DNA from: Moraxellaceae bacterium
GTDB taxonomy: Bacteria > Pseudomonadota > Gammaproteobacteria > Pseudomonadales > Moraxellaceae
Direction: 5' to 3'
Assembly: GCA_030680295.1 (NCBI GenBank)
Contig: JAUXVU010000023.1
Location: 186,001 to 250,000 of the forward strand
DNA: 64,000 bases
Below, one piece after another: positions 57,480 through 64,000 of this stretch. The notes below the pieces were generated by a model. It was not told the DNA's origin and made no database searches. It saw nothing but the letters and a program-made list of their open reading frames with translations. A program made the translations under genes and the position numbers. The number at the start of each line of letters is the position of its first letter. Within the stretch, counting starts at the first letter, position 1.

Positions 57480-58820
57480 ATGACAACTAACTTACTCGCT
57501 CAACCGCTGACGCTGCCCTGCGGCGCGGTGCTGCCCAACCGTATCGCCAAAGGTGCTATGACCGAAGGCGTTGCGGATGAAAACCTACATGCCACCGACC
57601 GCCATGCCACACTCTATGGCCGTTGGTCAGATGGCGGCGCAGGCTTGCTCATTACCGGCAATGTGCTTATTGATCGTCGTATTTTAGAGCGTCCAGGCAA
57701 CGTCTCGATTGACCCAGCACCCGCTGAAGGTGAACCCGAAGGCATGGAGCAATTACGTGCCTGGGCCAAAGCTGGCACACGCAACGGCAACCATTTATGG
57801 ATGCAAATTTCCCATGCTGGTCGTCAGTCGCCGCGTTATGTCACCACCGAACCCGTAGGCCCATCGGCCGTGCAACTTGATTTAATGGGTAATTACGCCA
57901 AACCACGTGCACTCACTGAAGCCGAAATCAAAGACTATATTCAACGTTTTGCCAATGTTGCGCGTATTGCCAAAGCGGCCGGCTTCACCGGCGTGCAGGT
58001 ACATTCTGCCCATGGTTATTTGCTGTCTTCGTTTTTATCACCAGTCACCAACCAGCGCACCGACGCTTGGGGAGGCCCACTAAAAAACCGCGCACGTTTT
58101 CTGCTAGAAACCATTCGCGCCGTGCGTGCCGCGGTTGGCCCAGAGTTTCCGGTAGCACTAAAACTTAATTCTGATGACTTCCGCCAAGGTGGCTTTAGTC
58201 ATGAAGAGTGTTTACAAGTGGTGAAATGGTTAAACGCTGAATCACTGGATTTGCTGGAAATTTCCGGTGGCACCTATGAGCAGCCGCGCTTATTAGGTCA
58301 CAGTGGTGATGCCGCCACCGCTCGCGATGCAGCACCTGCAGTGCGTGAAAGCACTCGCCAACGCGAAGCCTATTTTATGGCCTATGCCGAAGCGATCCGC
58401 CAGGTCTGTAATATTCCGCTAATGGTCACCGGTGGTTTCCGCACACGTGCCGCCATGATAGATGCCTTGGAGTCTGGCAATACCAACGTGATTGGCATTG
58501 CTCGCCCACTATGTACTGACCCGGATACCGCAAAAGACTTAATCAGCGGTCGCATCCAAGAGACCGTGACTCATGAAAAGCATTTGCGCTTAGCTGATCG
58601 TGGTTTGTTTTCACCCGCCAGCCCAGTGATGCCATTAAAAGTCATTAACGTGATTGGTGGTCAAGCTTGGTATTACCAACAAATCTTCCATTTAGCCGAC
58701 GGTCAATCAGCCAACCTAAAACTCGGTGTGTTGGGCGCATTTTTTAAATATTTTCAAAATGAAATCAGCACTGCGCTTCGCCTAAAGCGCGCAGAAAAAC
58801 GACGAGCTAAAGCGGCTTAA
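57480..58820 (+). CDS. Old yellow enzyme-family NADH:flavin oxidoreductase
   Basis: 446-residue FMN-dependent ene-reductase or demethylase-type barrel. HSAHGYLLSSFLSPVTN motif, GGP followed by NRARFLLE, and the FMN phosphate site GIARPL. It lacks the C-terminal FAD/NAD domain of 2,4-dienoyl-CoA reductase. Last gene of the operon, before a strong terminator. It could reduce an enone formed by the neighbouring dehydrogenases; inferred. Confidence 0.88.
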   Translation: MTTNLLAQPLTLPCGAVLPNRIAKGAMTEGVADENLHATDRHATLYGRWSDGGAGLLITGNVLIDRRILERPGNVSIDPAPAEGEPEGMEQLRAWAKAGTRNGNHLWMQISHAGRQSPRYVTTEPVGPSAVQLDLMGNYAKPRALTEAEIKDYIQRFANVARIAKAAGFTGVQVHSAHGYLLSSFLSPVTNQRTDAWGGPLKNRARFLLETIRAVRAAVGPEFPVALKLNSDDFRQGGFSHEECLQVVKWLNAESLDLLEISGGTYEQPRLLGHSGDAATARDAAPAVRESTRQREAYFMAYAEAIRQVCNIPLMVTGGFRTRAAMIDALESGNTNVIGIARPLCTDPDTAKDLISGRIQETVTHEKHLRLADRGLFSPASPVMPLKVINVIGGQAWYYQQIFHLADGQSANLKLGVLGAFFKYFQNEISTALRLKRAEKRRAKAA

Positions 58821-58850
58821 GCTGGCTGAACACTTGTTCTAGAGCGACAT

Positions 58851-58880
58851 AACGTCCACCATCATGGTGGACGTTTTTTT
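58851..58880 (+). terminator. Terminator of the TetR-OYE operon
   Basis: Ten-bp stem AACGTCCACC / GGTGGACGTT with a 5-nt loop, followed by a seven-T run. It lies 30 nt beyond the OYE stop. The next gene's GGAG ribosome site follows immediately. Confidence 0.93.
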
Positions 58881-58892
58881 GGAGCTGACTTA

Positions 58893-59612
58893 ATGCGATT
58901 TTTTCTTATTTTAATCACCTTGTTAACCAGCTCATTTATTCATGCCGATTCACGCGGTTGGTTATTAGACCCCAAGACAGAAGATGCTCGCTTTGAGCGA
59001 CTTCAAACTTATCTTGGGGGCTTTTCTTCCACCATGATGGAAACTGGCCAGCGTTTTGGCAGCATCCATGACGCGCTATCTCGCGACAATCCAGAGTTAG
59101 CCCGTTATCACTGGAGCAAAATCCGTCAGGCCATCGAAGTCGGTATCATCAAGCGACCAGCCCGTGCCGCCAACGCCAAAGCCATGTTGTTAGATAATAC
59201 TTGGGCACAAGTGGATGCTGCGTTTGCTAGCGGCAACCCAGCCACGGCATGGCAAGGTTATGAACAAGCAAAAGGCGCCTGCATGGCCTGCCATATTGCC
59301 GAAAAAGTAGGTTTTATGAATTCACAGCCGCTGTTTGAGCGCACGGCTCCAGACTTGGCCGCGAGCTGCAAAGCACAGGGTGGGAAATGGGTTAAGGCAG
59401 GCCGCGCACAAACGCCCATGTGCGACATACCCTACAACGATGCGGGTAAAGCCTGCAGTGACAGCGACCAATGCCAAGGCAGCTGTGTAAGCTCAGAGCG
59501 TCAGCGTGGCAAAAAAACTAAGGGCCAGTGCTCCGCCAGCCCCGCCGCTGCCTTTGGTTGTTATGCACTGGTTAGCAAGGGCGTTAGTCGCGGCATGATT
59601 TGCGTGGACTAA
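58893..59612 (+). CDS. Exported cytochrome-like protein with Cys-rich tail
   Basis: 239-residue secreted protein with a signal peptide (cleavage after HADS region, about residue 18-20). A helical domain is followed by one heme c site CMACH at 130-134 (CxxCH). The C-terminal 80 residues hold eight Cys (159, 177, 188, 194, 198, 213, 223, 237), probably four disulfides, with no second heme motif. GGAG lies before ATG 58893. The combination is unusual; a periplasmic redox or sensing role is possible but not shown. Confidence 0.75.
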   Translation: MRFFLILITLLTSSFIHADSRGWLLDPKTEDARFERLQTYLGGFSSTMMETGQRFGSIHDALSRDNPELARYHWSKIRQAIEVGIIKRPARAANAKAMLLDNTWAQVDAAFASGNPATAWQGYEQAKGACMACHIAEKVGFMNSQPLFERTAPDLAASCKAQGGKWVKAGRAQTPMCDIPYNDAGKACSDSDQCQGSCVSSERQRGKKTKGQCSASPAAAFGCYALVSKGVSRGMICVD

Positions 59613-59622
59613 CGCACATGGC

Positions 59623-61323
59623 TTATTTGGTCTCAGCAGTTTCCGCAACTGGAATGTAATCCCAATCACGAATGCTTTGCACAATAGCGTCTACATCCTC
59701 GCCCGGCACATTCAGCATCGCCATCGCTGTCGCTGCCAAACGTAAACTAGACTCAATGGCTTCCGGATAAGCATGTGTTGCACCGGCTTCCATTAAACGC
59801 GAGGTCATCTGTAAGTCTTCAGCACGCGCGATAATCGGAATGTGTGGACAACGCTTACGCAAGAACGTAGCAGCGCGCACACCCATATCCGCTTCGTAGG
59901 TGGTTAAAATGACCAACGCCGAGTTCTCCGCGTGAATAGCGGCTAGCAGCTCAGGATCGGATATATCGCCGTAGTAGACTTTATGGCCATCTTTGCGGCC
60001 CTGATCTACCCGTTTGTAATCGGTGTCAAAGGCCACAAATGGAATGCCGCTAGAGTGCAGTAGCACCGCAATAGTGTGGCCAACACGGCCATAACCACCA
60101 ATTAACACCGCCTGCTTGGGTACCTCAATTTCAGAATGTATAGCACTGTTACTGTCACGACGACTTGTTAGTGCTCTGGCGATCGGCGCATTAAAACGAA
60201 TTAACAAGGCACCAACCACCATCGAAAACAACACCGAGGTCAGAATAATTTGACCTAACTCAAGGTCTAACACCTTAGCATCAAGTGCTAATGCCAGCAG
60301 CGCCAAACCAAACTCACCACCTACTGACACAATCAGTGCGGTACGAATGGCAGACTGCCAATCAAAGCCACTACGCTTAACCATGATCAACACAATCATG
60401 ATTTTGCTTAACAGAATGAGCAGCATACCCAGCACAGCCAAGTGCCATATAGCAGGCAACGTCATCGGGTTAAGCAACATGCCCACACCGATAAAAAACA
60501 AGCCCAAGAGCACATCGCGGAAGGGCCGAATGGTGGATTCCACTTGATGGCGGAACTCTGTTTCACCCAACATCATGCCGGCCAAAAACGCGCCAAAGGC
60601 TAACGACAGGCCTAACTGATTGGTCGACCATGCGGCTAACAACACCACCAATAAAACCGCCAGCGTTAAGGCTTCTAGCGACTGTCGTTTAGTCACCAGA
60701 CGAAATAAGGGGCGCAGCAACCAACGGCCAACAAAAAATACGAGAGCAAAAGCCAATGCTGCCTTAGCGATGGCCATGCCTAAGGTACCAACTAATACCT
60801 CGGCAGAAACGGCCATACCTAACACCGGAATGATGACCAAAAATGGTACCGCGGTGACATCCTGAAACACCGACATCGCTAGGCCCAAACGGCCTGATGG
60901 GGTATTTTGCTCAGCTTGTTCGGTGAGCTGACTGCCAATGATGGTGCTTGACGATTGCGCAAATACAGCACCAATAACAAAAGCAGCGGCAATGGGCACA
61001 CCCATCCACCAGACTATGACACTAACTAGAGCGGTCCCCAGCACTACTTGTGCCGTGCCTAACCCCAGCACTTGGCCACGCAAGGCATGCAGCTGGGGTA
61101 ACGAATAGTTCAAACCAATGGTAAACAACAGAAAAACCACACCAAATTCAGCCAGCGCCTTGATTTCAGGCACGTCCAAAGCAGGACCGATGGTGTAAGG
61201 ACTTAGAATGACGCCAACAAGTAGATAACCCAAGCTGGTCGGAATATGCAGGCGCTGGAATATGACAATGACGGTGACCGACACCGACAGCAGCAACAAA
61301 ATTTGCAGCAGATTATCCATCAT
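59623..61323 (-). CDS. CPA2 monovalent cation:proton antiporter (KefB/YbaL-type)
   Basis: 566 residues. An N-terminal Na+/H+ exchanger domain (about 12 helices, residues 1-380, with QSSSTIIGSQLTEQAEQ) is followed by a cytoplasmic RCK/TrkA-N domain (AVLIGGYGRVGHTIAVLL). Exports K+ or Na+ in exchange for protons, with NAD(H)-type gating. Its 3' end is 10 nt from the convergent cytochrome-like gene. Confidence 0.9.
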   Translation of the reverse strand: MMDNLLQILLLLSVSVTVIVIFQRLHIPTSLGYLLVGVILSPYTIGPALDVPEIKALAEFGVVFLLFTIGLNYSLPQLHALRGQVLGLGTAQVVLGTALVSVIVWWMGVPIAAAFVIGAVFAQSSSTIIGSQLTEQAEQNTPSGRLGLAMSVFQDVTAVPFLVIIPVLGMAVSAEVLVGTLGMAIAKAALAFALVFFVGRWLLRPLFRLVTKRQSLEALTLAVLLVVLLAAWSTNQLGLSLAFGAFLAGMMLGETEFRHQVESTIRPFRDVLLGLFFIGVGMLLNPMTLPAIWHLAVLGMLLILLSKIMIVLIMVKRSGFDWQSAIRTALIVSVGGEFGLALLALALDAKVLDLELGQIILTSVLFSMVVGALLIRFNAPIARALTSRRDSNSAIHSEIEVPKQAVLIGGYGRVGHTIAVLLHSSGIPFVAFDTDYKRVDQGRKDGHKVYYGDISDPELLAAIHAENSALVILTTYEADMGVRAATFLRKRCPHIPIIARAEDLQMTSRLMEAGATHAYPEAIESSLRLAATAMAMLNVPGEDVDAIVQSIRDWDYIPVAETAETK

Positions 61324-61324
61324 A

Positions 61325-61383
61325 AAACGCGTTCTACCTCCCTAGGTTATCCGCTCGATTGTAAGGGCAAATAGAACGCGTTT
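61325..61383. repeat. 12-bp perfect inverted repeat
   Basis: AAACGCGTTCTA at 61325-61336 and TAGAACGCGTTT at 61372-61383, separated by 35 nt, fill almost all of the spacer between the antiporter start and the upstream amidohydrolase stop. No T-run follows, so it is not a standard terminator. Possible operator pair or attenuator-like structure. Confidence 0.6.
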
Positions 61384-61387
61384 AGGA

Positions 61388-63139
61388 TTATTTTCGTGCA
61401 CCCGCGGGTAAAAATGTACCAAAGCCTTTCTCAACACCTAGCGCTGGAACTACCTTAGCCTCATCTACTGCAATTCGCCCATTAATTAGCACATGACTAA
61501 CAATGCCAGCATTACGATTGACCAAGCGTTGCAAGCCAAAGTTTTCCATTTCAGCCCACTGCACTGTTTCAAGGTTTTGGTCTAAGCCACGCGGGTCTAA
61601 CACAACAATATCTGCACGGTCACCCTCGCGAATACGCCCTGCATCGATACCAAACCATTCCGCCTGCTCACCTGTCAAACGCCAAACCGCATGCTCTAAA
61701 CTCATCACTGAATTACCTGCATCAGCTGCTTCTTTGACCAATTTAAGAAATCGTAACGGCAGGTTATAAAACGCCATATTACGAATATGTGCACCCGCAT
61801 CAGAGAACGTAATCAGCGTATTTTTGTCTTGCACCATTTTTAACAAGGATTTCTTTTTATGATTACCCACCGTGGTGTACCAGCGTATTGAGCGGCCAAA
61901 CTCAACGACAAGATCCAAAAATAAGTCGACGACATGAATGGCACGCTCTTTAGCAATGTCGGCAAAGTTGCGACCAACCAAGCTTGTGTCTGGACACTCA
62001 ATCACAATGGCATCACCAAAATCACGCTGCCAAACCCTTGGGCTTAATTTTTCACCGTAAAATTTGCGAAAGTTACGTCGATAGGTTTCGTCTTGAAGCA
62101 GTGCGTTACGCTCAACTTGGTCACGCAAATCCAGTGCCATCTCACCCGCACCAAACTCTTCAAAAAAAACCACATCAATACCGTCTGCATACACTGTAAA
62201 AGGCGTTGGTAAAAACTGCCAACGGAAATTACCCCCCAGCCAATTAATCAACTTTGACACCAGTTGCGCCATTGGCCTCACCGTGACATTGCCTTTTAGC
62301 TCAATCAAAGCAATTAGTGTCATTTTGAGCGGCTTGCGTACCAAACCCAAGGCCTGTTGTATGTATTCAAAAATCTGAAACGGATTGGCCGCATTTGGCG
62401 CACCTTGATGAATACGATTGCGCTGACGCAAAACACTGTTTAGCCGACTCATCTCCCCAAAGCGCGCATAGGTACTAGGCAGACTTTTTGACCACTCACG
62501 ATCACCGTCTATTTTGTCCCACTTCAAACGCATTGTAGATAGACCGAGAAAGCCAACATCTAAAGCTTCATTCAGGGTGCCAAGCATCTGCTGCATTTCA
62601 GCTTCGGTTGGCTTTACGGCTCGGTCAGTAGCGCGGTGCAAACCTAACGTGGCAACTCGCAAATCGCTATGCCCTAAAAACGAAATTAGGTTAGGTCCCA
62701 ACGGCTTTTTTTTTATGAAGTCTACCCACTGCGTGGGGGTAGACCACGACTTATGCTTTTGCAGAATCGGCAAGACTTTTTCGCGGGGAACGGTCTCCAC
62801 GCGAGTAAAAATATCAGAGGCATCTTCCGCCTCACTACATACCATACTCAACGAGCAGCTACCGACGAGTGCCGTCGTTACACCGTGCCGCACTGACTCA
62901 GACAAACTTGGTGACACAATCACTTCTGAATCGTAATGCGTGTGCATATCCATAAAACCGGGCATGACCCATTTGCCATTTGCATTAATGACACGCTTGG
63001 CAATGGTTTCATTTAAAGGAGCAGCACTTACGCGCTGTACACGCCCATTACTTATACCCAAATGACGAATGACTGCGGGCGCTCCAGTGCCATCAAAATA
63101 CAGGCCATTTTTTATAATAACATCATATATTTGGCTCAT
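61388..63139 (-). CDS. N-acyl-D-amino-acid deacylase-like amidohydrolase
   Basis: 583-residue amidohydrolase-superfamily protein of the D-aminoacylase type. The metal motif MHTHYDSE follows the GFMD element, with SESVRHGVTTALVGSCSLS and a second ligand region in ITFSDAGAHIRNMA. It lies upstream of the antiporter gene on the same strand. Natural substrate unknown; the family includes N-acyl-D-amino acid and other cyclic-amide hydrolases. Confidence 0.85.
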   Translation of the reverse strand: MSQIYDVIIKNGLYFDGTGAPAVIRHLGISNGRVQRVSAAPLNETIAKRVINANGKWVMPGFMDMHTHYDSEVIVSPSLSESVRHGVTTALVGSCSLSMVCSEAEDASDIFTRVETVPREKVLPILQKHKSWSTPTQWVDFIKKKPLGPNLISFLGHSDLRVATLGLHRATDRAVKPTEAEMQQMLGTLNEALDVGFLGLSTMRLKWDKIDGDREWSKSLPSTYARFGEMSRLNSVLRQRNRIHQGAPNAANPFQIFEYIQQALGLVRKPLKMTLIALIELKGNVTVRPMAQLVSKLINWLGGNFRWQFLPTPFTVYADGIDVVFFEEFGAGEMALDLRDQVERNALLQDETYRRNFRKFYGEKLSPRVWQRDFGDAIVIECPDTSLVGRNFADIAKERAIHVVDLFLDLVVEFGRSIRWYTTVGNHKKKSLLKMVQDKNTLITFSDAGAHIRNMAFYNLPLRFLKLVKEAADAGNSVMSLEHAVWRLTGEQAEWFGIDAGRIREGDRADIVVLDPRGLDQNLETVQWAEMENFGLQRLVNRNAGIVSHVLINGRIAVDEAKVVPALGVEKGFGTFLPAGARK

Positions 63140-63299
63140 TTGAGACGCTCTCTATTGTTGTTTTTTTGAGCAAAAATGGGAAGGCAATGTGTCGCAGAAC
63201 TGGTACATCAAGGATGGTCATACCTAATCACTCGCCATCGCGATAAATCCGACAAATGATTGATTTGCTGTTTATGCCATAACAAAATCGACAAGGGAA

Positions 63300-63318
63300 C
63301 TTGTTTAATGTAAACAAG
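63300..63318. repeat. Short inverted repeat CTTGTTTA-N3-TAAACAAG
   Basis: Eight-bp arms with a 3-nt loop, 19 nt beyond the stop of the partial MBL gene. On that gene's strand no real T-run follows, so it is at best a weak terminator. The rest of the 197-nt spacer shows nothing recognisable. Confidence 0.35.
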
Positions 63319-63336
63319 CTCGCCTTTTCTCACGAT

Positions 63337-64000
63337 TCAACGGCCACAGCTGCGTCCTACTACTGGCTCACGCCAGCGTGCATCCGCCACATTAAAACTG
63401 CGCACCTTCATATAGTCTTGTGGATCACGCAGATAATCCTGCTCAGGAGGAATAGGTAACGTGGCTAACTCCGCCGTCCACTGCGCTTCATAGGATGTCG
63501 CTCCGCCACCAATAATGGGCAACCATGCATCATGGTGATTTGGAATAAACAAACGAGGTTGGGCTGCACGAACATAGGCCAAAGCATCACGATACGCTGA
63601 GGTCAACATGCCAAAACCAACAATGGCACCTATTTGCACATCAACACAGCCAGGTAAGTTAGCAAACGCTTGCTGAATGGCTTCCGAGTCCGGATCACCA
63701 TCGCGCATTTCACCCGTGGAGTCATGCCACAACAAACTAAAATCACCCACACGGAATTGATAGGCCCAAGTACCGCCTTCAGGCTCACCACCAATTCCAT
63801 CTTCTGGTAAAGACTGAATAAAGGTCAGTATTTCCTGTGGGTCGGTATTCAGGTTTAGTAAAAACGGCAGTACTTGCGGTACGTACACCAGCGGCGTACC
63901 CCCCATCAGCAAGTCCATGGGGTCAGCAGCCGAATGGGTGTGTTTGATAATGTTGACTGCTGGCAAATCCGCAAAAATTTTGACGGGAAATATTGACCCG
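63337..64000 (-). CDS. Partial MBL-fold metallo-hydrolase (5' end outside window)
   Basis: C-terminal part of a metallo-hydrolase; the frame stays open to the window edge, so the N-terminus and main HxHxDH motif are missing. Visible elements: LLWHDSTGEMRDG, GFGMLTSAYRDA, and the final PNHHDAW that usually supplies the last metal His. Substrate unknown. Confidence 0.75.
   Translation of the reverse strand, partial: GSIFPVKIFADLPAVNIIKHTHSAADPMDLLMGGTPLVYVPQVLPFLLNLNTDPQEILTFIQSLPEDGIGGEPEGGTWAYQFRVGDFSLLWHDSTGEMRDGDPDSEAIQQAFANLPGCVDVQIGAIVGFGMLTSAYRDALAYVRAAQPRLFIPNHHDAWLPIIGGGATSYEAQWTAELATLPIPPEQDYLRDPQDYMKVRSFNVADARWREPVVGRSCGR

Noticed and set aside
1-64000. tRNA, rRNA, CRISPR, IS element or prophage
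   Set aside because: No cloverleaf, rRNA segment, regularly spaced repeats, transposase or integrase was seen anywhere in the window.

Overview
The window is a gene-dense stretch (about 60 protein genes, short spacers, roughly 50% GC by eye) of a gammaproteobacterial chromosome. Family content and gene order point to Pseudomonadales in the broad sense: nadB/sdhE/ygfX/ygfZ beside a mucD-type protease, nqrA-F with apbE and nqrM downstream of a long-form gap, and uvrB close to an aspartate aminotransferase. The abundance of fatty-acid and wax-type enzymes and the Na+-pumping Nqr complex suggest an aerobic, possibly marine or lipid/hydrocarbon-using bacterium. The genus cannot be assigned from the sequence alone. 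I saw no tRNA, rRNA, IS element, prophage or CRISPR array.

Layout. 1-7.3 kb: periplasmic protease (mucD/degP), NadB, flavin and Fe-S maturation factors (SdhE, YgfX, YgfZ), then an operon tetR-ung-hydroxyisobutyryl-CoA hydrolase-like. 7.4-13 kb: OmpA-like porin, MerR regulator, and a thiolase plus FadB/FadJ-type beta-oxidation operon. 13-23 kb: Mpo1-like protein, the complete nqrABCDEF-apbE-nqrM operon, long-form GAPDH, YaaA. 23-34 kb: metallo-hydrolase, ABC1 kinase, acyl-CoA dehydrogenase, FATP-type acyl-CoA synthetase, ferredoxin, TetR, glutathione reductase, class V aminotransferase, FumC. 34-40 kb: a cluster resembling the mycobacterial virS/mymA locus (AraC regulator divergent from SDR, diiron ferritin-like protein, Baeyer-Villiger-type monooxygenase), followed by an alcohol-forming fatty acyl-CoA reductase. 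40-48 kb: HD protein, MAPEG, FabH paralogue, and a six-gene operon (ACAD10/11-like dehydrogenase, SDR, APH-type kinase, histidine phosphatase, SDR, APMAP/strictosidine-synthase-like hydrolase) that looks like a 4-hydroxyacyl-CoA pathway. 48-53 kb: uvrB, lipoprotein MsrB, metallo-hydrolase, aspartate aminotransferase. 53-59 kb: a divergent cluster with a metal-ligand-deficient MBL protein, SDR, TetR, NAD epimerase, membrane protein and an old-yellow-enzyme homologue. 59-64 kb: a cytochrome-like Cys-rich protein, a KefB/YbaL-type antiporter, an N-acyl-D-amino-acid deacylase-like amidohydrolase and a truncated metallo-hydrolase.

The most notable new observation is a shared palindrome, TGACY-N4-RGTC, found six times. 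Each copy lies 15-57 nt upstream of a start codon of a lipid-related operon: tetR-ung-hydrolase, thiolase-fadB, acyl-CoA dehydrogenase, the mymA-like cluster, fabH, and the MBL-SDR/TetR cluster. This suggests one regulon, with the TetR protein at 6628-7272 the leading candidate regulator. Many convergent gene pairs share or abut stop codons with no terminator between them. No stretch longer than about 280 bases lacks a gene.
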